Source: Sphingobacteriales bacterium TSM_CSM | GTDB lineage: Bacteria > Bacteroidota > Bacteroidia > Chitinophagales > UBA2359 | Reading direction: 5' to 3' | Length of the DNA stretch: 64,000 nucleotides | Assembly (NCBI GenBank): GCA_002212725.1 | Contig: MTCR01000086.1 | Location: 19,829-83,828 of the forward strand | Part shown: positions 31,010 to 38,031 of the stretch, piece after piece | Layout of the letters: the number at the start of each line of letters is the position of its first letter | Position numbering within the stretch: position 1 is the stretch's first letter | The notes under the pieces: model-generated | The model's input: only the letters and a program-made list of their open reading frames with translations | Told to the model about the DNA's origin: nothing | Databases searched by the model: none | Translations under genes and position numbers: made by a program

Positions 31010-32086
31010 ATGTCTATTACCAAAACTGCCGTAATAAATGCCCTGAGTTATGTTGACGACCCCGATTTGGGAAAAGACCTTGTTACCCTTAACATGGTTG
31101 ACAACATAGAAATTGAAGGCAACAAAGTGCGTTTCCGGCTTATTTTAACCACGCCGGCCTGCCCGATGAAAGAGCAAATAAAAAACGCCTGTATTACGGC
31201 AATTAAACATTTTATCACTAAAGAAGCCTTGGTTGAAATAGATGTTACTTCGCGTGTAACCTCACAGCGCAACCCTGGCAACAACATACTGCCCGGCGTA
31301 AAAAATATTGTTGCCGTAGCATCGGGCAAGGGCGGAGTGGGTAAATCTACGGTGGCGGTAAATCTGGCCATCGGGCTGGCAAAAACCGGCGCAAGTGTGG
31401 GTTTAATAGATGCCGATATTTACGGGCCTTCGGTGCCGGTAATGATGAATTTGCGCAACAGGCGTCCGCATGTAATACAGGTAAACGGTCAAAATAAAAT
31501 AGAACCGATTGAACAATATGGTATAAAAACACTTTCCATCGGGTTTTTGGCCGATGAAAAACAGGCAATTGTTTGGCGCGGCCCCATGGTTTCGTCTGCC
31601 CTGCGCCAGTTTATTACCGATGCGCATTGGGGCGAACTGGATTACCTCATTATAGACCTGCCGCCCGGCACCGGCGATGTGCATTTAACCCTTACACAAA
31701 CCGTGCCCATTACCGCAGCTATTGTGGTTACCACGCCGCAGGAGGTAGCCAAGGCCGATGTAGTGCGCGCTATTGGCATGTTTCAACTGCCTCAGATTAA
31801 TGTGCCGGTGTTGGGCATAGTGGAAAACATGTCGTACTTTACCCCACCCGAACTGCCCGATAAAAAGTATTATATCTTCGGACAAGGTGGCGGCCGCTTA
31901 CTTGCCGATGAGTTTGACGTGCCTTTGTTGGGCGAACTGCCAATTGTTGAAACCATAAGAAGCGGCGGCGATAACGGAACCCCCGCCGTTTTAGATAACA
32001 ACAGCCCGGCAGCTACCGCTTTTATAGAACTGGCACAAACTACCGCCCGTAACATTGCCATCAGAAATGCTGCAGCAACTCTTTAA
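31010..32086 (+). CDS. mrp: Mrp/ApbC-type iron-sulfur cluster carrier ATPase
   Basis: The 358-residue protein has an N-terminal MIP18/DUF59 domain (VINALSYVDDPDLGKDLVTL, TTPACPMKEQIKNAC). A P-loop ATPase follows, with a deviant Walker A SGKGGVGKSTVAVNLA, the DADIYGPSVP motif and the LIIDLPPGTGDVHLTL switch. It loads or carries Fe-S clusters for apo-proteins. The CxxC bridging the dimer in E. coli Mrp is absent here (SYFTPPELPDKKYYIFG), as I recall for other Bacteroidota members. A NifU-like carrier gene lies downstream, across a duplicated repeat, which supports a role in Fe-S assembly. Confidence 0.93.
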   Translation: MSITKTAVINALSYVDDPDLGKDLVTLNMVDNIEIEGNKVRFRLILTTPACPMKEQIKNACITAIKHFITKEALVEIDVTSRVTSQRNPGNNILPGVKNIVAVASGKGGVGKSTVAVNLAIGLAKTGASVGLIDADIYGPSVPVMMNLRNRRPHVIQVNGQNKIEPIEQYGIKTLSIGFLADEKQAIVWRGPMVSSALRQFITDAHWGELDYLIIDLPPGTGDVHLTLTQTVPITAAIVVTTPQEVAKADVVRAIGMFQLPQINVPVLGIVENMSYFTPPELPDKKYYIFGQGGGRLLADEFDVPLLGELPIVETIRSGGDNGTPAVLDNNSPAATAFIELAQTTARNIAIRNAAATL

Positions 32087-32466
32087 GTTATGAATTATGA
32101 ATTATGAGTTATGAGCTGTGCTTTCCTAAATAGCCTTGCCCGATTTAGGGAATTATGAACTAAAATTCAAAGATAATTGCTTGTCAATTGGTTTATTTTT
32201 GTCTGATGTGTAGATGGTTAATTTGGTCAGTTGCTTGTTTGGTTTGCCTCATAATTCATAGCTCATAACTCATAATTAAAACGTGTTCTTTCCTGAATAG
32301 CCTTGCCCGACTTAGAAAATTATACACAAAAACTCATAGGTAACTGCTTGTCAATTGGTTTATTGTTGCCTGATATGTAGATGGTTAATTTGGTCAGTTG
32401 CTTGTTTAGTGTGGAAACAAAGTAAGTTTTAAGTTTATAATTCATAACTCATAATTCATAATTATT
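32087..32466. repeat. Duplicated MITE-like intergenic element with AT-rich inverted ends
   Basis: Two similar ~125-bp cores lie in tandem: 32118-32242 and 32283-32409. Each contains TAGCCTTGCCCGA, CTTGTCAATTGGTTTATT and TAGATGGTTAATTTGGTCAG. They are bounded by ATTATGAATTATGAGTTATG (32087-32116) and its inverted forms CTCATAACTCATAATT-like at 32250-32278 and 32434-32465. The order is left arm, core, right arm, core, right arm. There is no coding capacity. It looks like a small non-autonomous repeat duplicated in place. Confidence 0.75.
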
Positions 32467-32551
32467 GCAAGCTATCCATTGCCGGTAAACTAATTGCCGC
32501 CTTTATTTGTTACATAAATCGCCATTAAACACACTTGCCGGATTTACATTC

Positions 32552-32788
32552 ATGCAGCCAAAAGAATTGCTTAGTAAAGTAGAAGAATCGCTCAACCTTA
32601 TTCGCCCGCACTTGCAAGGCGATGGCGGCGATATTGAAGTAATAGACATTACCGATGATTATGTGGTAAAAGTACGCCTGATTGGCTCGTGCGAGGGTTG
32701 CCCCATGAGTTTTATGACCATGAAAGCCGGTGTAGAACACTCGGTTAAAACGGCTGTACCACAAATTAAAGCGGTGGAAGCGGTATAA
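32552..32788 (+). CDS. NifU-like C-terminal-domain (Nfu) Fe-S scaffold protein
   Basis: From ATG 32552 the product is 78 residues and consists only of the Nfu domain: LLSKVEESLNLIRPHLQGDG, then GDIEVIDI and the cluster-binding GSCEGCPMS (CxxC). It carries a 4Fe-4S cluster between two subunits and passes it to target enzymes. The frame extends 15 codons upstream, but the domain begins at this ATG. It lies downstream of the Mrp gene. Confidence 0.92.
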   Translation: MQPKELLSKVEESLNLIRPHLQGDGGDIEVIDITDDYVVKVRLIGSCEGCPMSFMTMKAGVEHSVKTAVPQIKAVEAV

Positions 32789-32880
32789 GGTTGTGTTTCC
32801 GTGTTTATTTTTCAGTAACAGATGGGGTTTTATGCCGCCTGTTAGGCAACAACCGCTTGCGCCTTGTGCAGTGGTGGCAG

Positions 32881-34482
32881 TTAAGATTCGGGAAACAGCA
32901 CGGTAAACTGTTTTTCCATCGGGTTTAGGTTTTGCACCAAGGTTTCTATAAATTGGCTGCCATGTTGCAGGTAAAAAGCCGAAAAAGTATCATGCCGTTC
33001 CTGCAGCGTTCCGTTAGGAAACAAGCGCCCGAAAATATTCCGTATTTGTTGTACCGATGTATCGAATTTGCGTTTTTCGGCCCGAAGAATTTTTGCTTCC
33101 AACGCCTCAAAACTGTTGGTCAGCTTAGTGGTTTCTGCCAGAACCGATGCCTGCAAAGTGGGGTCAACGGCAATAGCCTGTTGCAAAATTTGGTCAAACA
33201 CCTGTTGTATTTGTTGCTTTTGGGGTTCAAAATTAAGCCGGTGCCGGCTGTTTTCGGCTACAAAGGCATTTACCAGCGCATCTGTATCGGTAAACAGTGC
33301 ATCGGGTTGCAAACCCAACTGTTTCATTTTATTCCATACAGGGCTGTCAATCCACATAACCGAATTTCTCAATACCAATACCGGGTAATTAACGCCATAC
33401 AAATCAAAAACCGATTGTAGCTGAAGCCAGTAAGCCAGTTCTCCGCCGCCGCCTATATAGGCAACCGCCGGCAAGACTAATTGCTGATAAACCGGGCGCA
33501 AAATTACATTGGGGCTAAAGCGTTCGGGGTGTTGCTGCAGTTCGGTTTCTATTTGTGCGCCGGTAAAATGCAGTCCGGTGTTCAGCACTTCAAACTGATT
33601 GCCATTTGCACTGCGCACCACTCGCTCCCGGAAATCATCGGTAAGGTAAAAAAGGTTAATGGGGCGCGCATAGGCTTGGTTTGTATATCCAAAGTCAGAA
33701 AGTTGCCGGTTGGTTTGTTGCACCAATTCGTAACTTCGGGTTTCAAAGAGTTCGGCATGGGCTATGGGGGCAAACAGTTGTTTCAATGCCGCATCGTCCT
33801 GGTTAACCACCACTAAACCGAGTTTACCAAACAACTCGTTTACCACATACCGCGTAGCCTCTGCCAGCGTATTATGGTGCAAATAAGCATGGGTAAATAA
33901 ATGCAGCAGGTATTGGCTGTTTTCTGTGTTGCCTGCCAGGGTTTTAAATTCATCAATAACCGGCGCAATTGTTTGCGTATGCAGGCGGCCGGTGGCTGTA
34001 CGGCGGGGTTGTTGCCATGTAAGGGTTTTACCAAAAATATGAATATGGTTTATTTCTTCAAAATCGTGGTCTTCAGACCCCATCCAGTAAACGGGTACAA
34101 AACGGTAGTGCGGGCAGGCGGCGTTGAGTAATTCGGACAGGTTTATGGCCGATACAATTTTGTAAATAAAATACAAAGGGCCGGTAAACAGGCACGGCTG
34201 ATGTCCGGTAACTATGGCAAAGGTGTCGGGCTGTTTCAATGCCCTAATGTTGGCCGATACCTGTGGAGGGGTGTTGAACCCCTGATATTGTTTTGTTAAA
34301 ACCGAAACCAGTTCTTCTCTTTGGTATGTTTTTTTTTGCACACTTTTTGCTGCTTGCTCAAAACCCTCCAGGGTAAAGTTGTGTTGGTAAAAAGGGTGCA
34401 ATTGCTGTTGCCGGGCAAGGTAATGCAAGGTAATTTGGGAGAAATAACCCGTTTGCTCGTATGGAATTAATTTTTTTTTCAT
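32881..34482 (-). CDS. bshC: Bacillithiol biosynthesis cysteine-adding enzyme BshC
   Basis: A 533-residue protein, normal for BshC. The recognisable parts are the N-terminus (PYEQTGYFSQITLHYLARQ), the nucleotide-site segment TGHQPCLFTGPLYFIYKI, PVYWMGSEDHDFEEINHIHI, and the C-terminal coiled coil with YLQHGSQFIETLV. It adds cysteine to GlcN-malate in the last step of bacillithiol synthesis, the low-molecular-weight thiol of many Bacteroidota. recO lies 18 bp upstream on the same strand, so the two are likely co-transcribed. Confidence 0.93.
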   Translation of the reverse strand: MKKKLIPYEQTGYFSQITLHYLARQQQLHPFYQHNFTLEGFEQAAKSVQKKTYQREELVSVLTKQYQGFNTPPQVSANIRALKQPDTFAIVTGHQPCLFTGPLYFIYKIVSAINLSELLNAACPHYRFVPVYWMGSEDHDFEEINHIHIFGKTLTWQQPRRTATGRLHTQTIAPVIDEFKTLAGNTENSQYLLHLFTHAYLHHNTLAEATRYVVNELFGKLGLVVVNQDDAALKQLFAPIAHAELFETRSYELVQQTNRQLSDFGYTNQAYARPINLFYLTDDFRERVVRSANGNQFEVLNTGLHFTGAQIETELQQHPERFSPNVILRPVYQQLVLPAVAYIGGGGELAYWLQLQSVFDLYGVNYPVLVLRNSVMWIDSPVWNKMKQLGLQPDALFTDTDALVNAFVAENSRHRLNFEPQKQQIQQVFDQILQQAIAVDPTLQASVLAETTKLTNSFEALEAKILRAEKRKFDTSVQQIRNIFGRLFPNGTLQERHDTFSAFYLQHGSQFIETLVQNLNPMEKQFTVLFPES

Positions 34483-34500
34483 TTTTTTCAGTTGCAGTTA

Positions 34501-35238
34501 TTATCCTTCAAAAATTTCTTCCAGCACATGTAGCGATTTTACCTCTTCAAACCCGTCAATATGCAGGCGGTAGTAAAGCAACAGGTATTGCAACAACTGC
34601 CGGCGCTGCAACTTGTTTAGTTCAAGTTGTGCGGTTTGCTCGGCGCCCAGTTGCATAAGTCTGAACAGTAATTGACTGAGTGGCAATGCTATAAAATGGC
34701 TATGCGTTGACTGCCGGTGGCAGAAAGCGCCTTCGGTAAGGTCAAAATAAGGGCGGTCGGTATAAAAAAAGTTGTTTTGGGGGTAAAAACCCAAAAAGCG
34801 GCTCCAGTTTACCATAAACCACAGGTGCAGGTTGGCAGTAGTAGAAAGGTTGGGGTTTTGGTCGAGCAGGGTAATGAAATGGTATAAAAATTCAAATTGT
34901 TGGTTATTGGCTGTTTCTTCCTTGAGGGTTTTATACAAAATTTCGGAGATAAACAACGCAAGCCCGCTTTTTACCACATCATAGGGCAGCGAAGTAAAGG
35001 TGTAGGCAGGGCGCAATTCCTTTACATGGTTCATGGTTTTGTGTTCGCGATGGTACACCACCATGTCTAAAATGGTGAGGGGCTGCAACAAGGCGGGTTT
35101 GGTGCGCGCTTGCTTTGTATGCACACTGTTTATAATATAGGTTTGCACCCCGAATTTTTGCGTATAAACCCTTGCAATTACACTGGTTTCGGAGTATTTA
35201 AATGTTTTGAGCACAATGCCCTGTGTGTTGTGCAGCAT
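34501..35238 (-). CDS. recO: DNA repair protein RecO
   Basis: From ATG 35238 the product is 245 residues. The N-terminal OB-fold is clear (TQGIVLKTFKYSETSVIARV, then FGVQTYIINSVHTK), and the helical C-terminus contains FLGFYPQNNF. The usual RecO zinc-finger cysteines are largely missing, as in many Bacteroidota. RecO works with RecR to load RecA on SSB-coated DNA. I chose the ATG at 35238 because a TATCTTTG promoter element lies 8 bp upstream of it and the extra 18 upstream codons do not look like the family. Confidence 0.9.
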   Translation of the reverse strand: MLHNTQGIVLKTFKYSETSVIARVYTQKFGVQTYIINSVHTKQARTKPALLQPLTILDMVVYHREHKTMNHVKELRPAYTFTSLPYDVVKSGLALFISEILYKTLKEETANNQQFEFLYHFITLLDQNPNLSTTANLHLWFMVNWSRFLGFYPQNNFFYTDRPYFDLTEGAFCHRQSTHSHFIALPLSQLLFRLMQLGAEQTAQLELNKLQRRQLLQYLLLYYRLHIDGFEEVKSLHVLEEIFEG

Positions 35239-35246
35239 AATTACCG

Positions 35247-35254
35247 CAAAGATA
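35247..35254 (-). promoter_or_regulatory. -7 promoter element just before recO
   Basis: On the minus strand TATCTTTG (35254-35247) matches TAnnTTTG and ends 8 nt before the recO ATG. The transcript would have almost no leader. The -33 half is weak (GTTG at a 24-bp spacer). Confidence 0.45.
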
Positions 35255-35596
35255 AGAAGTTGCAGTTGTACTGCGTAGCAACACCGGTTCAATTTATATT
35301 GGTCTGCAACTTAAACAGCCATGGTAAAAACTTGACCATGCTTAAATGCAGCATGAAATTATTAGGCTGTTGATTAATTTTGGCAAAGGAACTGCCTAAC
35401 AACACTTAACAAGCTGAAAGTGCTGTTGTTCTTTTATGTCTTCATTTTACCCCATAAGGGGTAGTGTTCATTGCCAAATGCTTTGATTTTGCGGTTACAT
35501 TTTACCGCACTAAGCGCAAGTTATATGCAAGGAACGCCAACTATAGATGTGGCGCAAATTAACCCAAAACAAAGCCCGGGTTTTTACCGGCAATGG
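35255..35596. other. Intergenic region, nothing beyond the recO promoter
   Basis: No gene or structured RNA supported. A 5-bp GGGGT/ACCCC palindrome near 35452 is too short to interpret. Confidence 0.3.
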
Positions 35597-36232
35597 TTAT
35601 AAATCGTCGTACTCGTAAATGGGGTGGTCGAGGTGTGAGTTTGGCGTCATTTCCATAAGCGGTCTGATTAAGCCATCATTCAGGTCGTACACCCAGCCGT
35701 GCAAATGCGGTTGGTTGTATTCTTTCCATGCCTTTTGCACTATAGAGGTTTTGGCCAGGTTGAGTACCTGCTCTTTAATGTTCAGTTCAATAAGCTTGTT
35801 CAGCCGTGCCTCTTCTGTAGGCAGCGTATCTATTTCCTGCTGATGATATCGGTACACATCTTTAATATTGCGCAGCCATTTGTTAATAATGCCGTAGGAA
35901 TGGCGGTTCATGGCGGCCTTAACCCCGCCGCAGTTATAATGCCCGCACACAATAATATGTTTTACCTTCAGTACCTCCACAGCATACTGCAACACGCTCA
36001 GCAGGTTTAAATCGGTATGCACCACCATGTTGGCTATGTTGCGGTGAATAAAAATTTCGCCGGGTTGGGTTTGGGTAATTTTATCGGGCGGAACACGGCT
36101 GTCTGAGCAGCCAATCCACAAAAAGTCGGGTTTTTGCACATTCACCAACCGTTCAAAATAATCGGGGTCGGTTTCTTTCATTTCTTTAGCCCAGGCTTTG
36201 TTTTCCAGCAGCAGAAGTTCATAGCGTTGCAT
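35597..36232 (-). CDS. can: Beta-class carbonic anhydrase
   Basis: A 211-residue beta carbonic anhydrase. Zinc ligands and the Asp-Arg dyad are in WIGCSDSRVPPDKI, and the second pair in IVCGHYNCGGVKAA; RNIANMV is also conserved. It interconverts CO2 and bicarbonate in the cytoplasm. Its start overlaps the end of the SulP transporter gene by 14 bp, showing translational coupling. The pair suggests import or export of bicarbonate coupled to hydration. Confidence 0.95.
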   Translation of the reverse strand: MQRYELLLLENKAWAKEMKETDPDYFERLVNVQKPDFLWIGCSDSRVPPDKITQTQPGEIFIHRNIANMVVHTDLNLLSVLQYAVEVLKVKHIIVCGHYNCGGVKAAMNRHSYGIINKWLRNIKDVYRYHQQEIDTLPTEEARLNKLIELNIKEQVLNLAKTSIVQKAWKEYNQPHLHGWVYDLNDGLIRPLMEMTPNSHLDHPIYEYDDL

Positions 36233-37799
36233 TGGCAGTTTCTTTTAGTGTTTCTTTAATATTTTTTTTGTCGTTGTTTTTATAGTTCACGGTAATGCCT
36301 TTGTAGCTGGTTGTGGCAATAAAATCGTTCAATATTTCGGCGTTATCAAGGTCAATAAAACCAATACGTGAAACATCAATCATCAGATTACAGTTTTCCG
36401 GCAGTTCTGACAAGATGCTTTTAAGTTCGTACTTATGAATAAAAGACAAATCTTTGGTAAAACGAAGCAGGTAGTTGTTTCCGTCGTTTACCACTACAAT
36501 AGCCGATTTGTAGTTGCCTCTTATAACAAAAAAAGCACCTACCACGCAGCCTATAAGTACGCCAATGAGCAAGTCGGTAAATAAAATAGCCAAAATAGTT
36601 GCAACAAAAGGAATAAGGTGGGCCCAGCCTTTTTCATACTTGCGCAAGAATATTTCGGGTTTGGTTAATTTATAACCTACCGAAATTAAAATGGCTGCCA
36701 GCGCCGCAAGAGGAATTTGGTTAAGCAAACCCGGAATAAAAATAACGCTTAAGAGCAATAATATGCCATGCGAAATGGCGGAATACTTTGTTTTAGCTCC
36801 GGAACTGACATTGGCCGAGCTTCGCACAATTACCGAGGTAATGGGCAACCCGCCAATAAGACCCGAAGTTATGTTACCAATGCCCTGTGCTATAAGTTCG
36901 CGGCGGGTAGGGGTAATACGGCGGTAGGGGTCAATTTTATCTACTGCTTCTATACTAAGCAGTGTTTCTATACTGGCAACCAGGGAAAGTGTACCGGCAA
37001 CAACCCATACCTCTTTGTTAAACAGGTAACTGAAATCGGGAAGGGTAAACTGGTTTAAAAAACCGGACATGCTGTCGGCTACCGGAACTGCCACCATGTG
37101 GTCAGCAGAAATTGCCAAAGCCGGAACAAAACCGGCAAAAAACCATTGTGCCAATACGCCAAAAACAACCACAATCAGCGGACCGGGAACCGGTTGTAAC
37201 AAAGCCGGTTTTTTCCATTTATTGCTTTCCCATGCAAACAAAAATGCCAGCGAAACCGCCGAAATAACTACTGCACCAAGGGAAATTTGAGCCTGTAATG
37301 CCCTGACTATTTCCGAAAAGGTGTTAAAACCATCGGGTTGAAAAAAAGATTCGTCGCCTTCATAATCTGCATCAAAACCTATGGCGTGCGGAAACTGCTT
37401 CAAAATAAGTATAATGCCAATAGCTGCCAACATGCCTTTAATTACGGCCGACGGAATAAAATCGCCAATGATGCCGGCCCGTAAAACGCCCAATATTATT
37501 TGCAGTATGCCGGCCAAAAAAACTGCAAGCAAAAACACTTCGTAGGAAGGCAACTTGTTTATAGCGCCCAATACAATTACCGCCAAACCGGCCGCAGGAC
37601 CACTAACACTTAATGCCGATTTACTGAAGTAGCCGGTTATAATACCCCCCACAACCCCTGCAATAATACCCGAAAACAAGGGCGCCCCCGATGCAAGGGC
37701 AATGCCTAAACAAAGCGGCAGGGCAACAAGAAACACCACAACTGAAGCAGGTATATCTTGTTTCCATGTGTTTTTAAAACTAAAGTTGTTTTGTGACAT
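36219..37799 (-). CDS. SulP-family anion transporter with STAS domain (likely bicarbonate)
   Basis: From ATG 37799 the protein has 526 residues. The N-terminus is VVVFLVALPLCLGIALASG, the SulP signature, followed by about 11-12 membrane helices. A short cytoplasmic STAS domain (residues ~440-526; CNLMIDVSRIGFIDLDNAEIL) ends the protein. SulP carriers move sulfate, bicarbonate or other anions. The overlapping carbonic anhydrase gene favours bicarbonate; substrate is inference. The 56 codons upstream of this ATG in the same frame lack coding character and overlap the promoter. Confidence 0.92.
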   Translation of the reverse strand: MSQNNFSFKNTWKQDIPASVVVFLVALPLCLGIALASGAPLFSGIIAGVVGGIITGYFSKSALSVSGPAAGLAVIVLGAINKLPSYEVFLLAVFLAGILQIILGVLRAGIIGDFIPSAVIKGMLAAIGIILILKQFPHAIGFDADYEGDESFFQPDGFNTFSEIVRALQAQISLGAVVISAVSLAFLFAWESNKWKKPALLQPVPGPLIVVVFGVLAQWFFAGFVPALAISADHMVAVPVADSMSGFLNQFTLPDFSYLFNKEVWVVAGTLSLVASIETLLSIEAVDKIDPYRRITPTRRELIAQGIGNITSGLIGGLPITSVIVRSSANVSSGAKTKYSAISHGILLLLSVIFIPGLLNQIPLAALAAILISVGYKLTKPEIFLRKYEKGWAHLIPFVATILAILFTDLLIGVLIGCVVGAFFVIRGNYKSAIVVVNDGNNYLLRFTKDLSFIHKYELKSILSELPENCNLMIDVSRIGFIDLDNAEILNDFIATTSYKGITVNYKNNDKKNIKETLKETANATL

Positions 37800-37880
37800 A
37801 AAGACTTTATGTTTGCTTTTCCTAAACAAAAAAACGCTTACAAAGCATAGATAAGCTAAATTTTGTAATAGTATTACTTG

Positions 37881-37888
37881 CAAAGGTA
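37881..37888 (-). promoter_or_regulatory. -7 promoter element for the sulP-can operon
   Basis: TACCTTTG on the minus strand (37888-37881) fits TAnnTTTG. The implied leader is about 75 nt. No -33 TTTG at the usual spacing. Confidence 0.45.
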
Positions 37889-37990
37889 AACAAAAATAAA
37901 CATCTACCTCTCTCCTATTGTTTTCCAAAGCGGAAAAGTTTTTTAAAAACCGGGTGAAACTGCCCATTTACCAACTACTAACCCCGCCCA

Positions 37991-38023
37991 TTTGCAAAAA
38001 AGCAGAAAAAATGCGTATTTTTG
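37991..38023 (+). promoter_or_regulatory. Full Bacteroidota promoter reaching the ligase start codon
   Basis: TTTG (37991-37994), a 21-bp spacer and TATTTTTG (38016-38023) match both promoter halves. The ATG at 38032 is only 8 nt after the -7 element, so the expected transcription start is within a few bases of the start codon. It implies a leaderless or near-leaderless mRNA and rules against the upstream in-frame starts. Confidence 0.65.
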
Positions 38024-38031
38024 CTCCCGCT

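Noticed and set aside
35452..35465. Small ACCCC/GGGGT palindrome as an operator
   Set aside because: Only a 5-bp stem, far from both flanking starts, and no second copy.
37918..38031. Upstream start of the D-Ala-D-Ala ligase frame
   Set aside because: The first 38 codons do not resemble the family and overlap the promoter elements.
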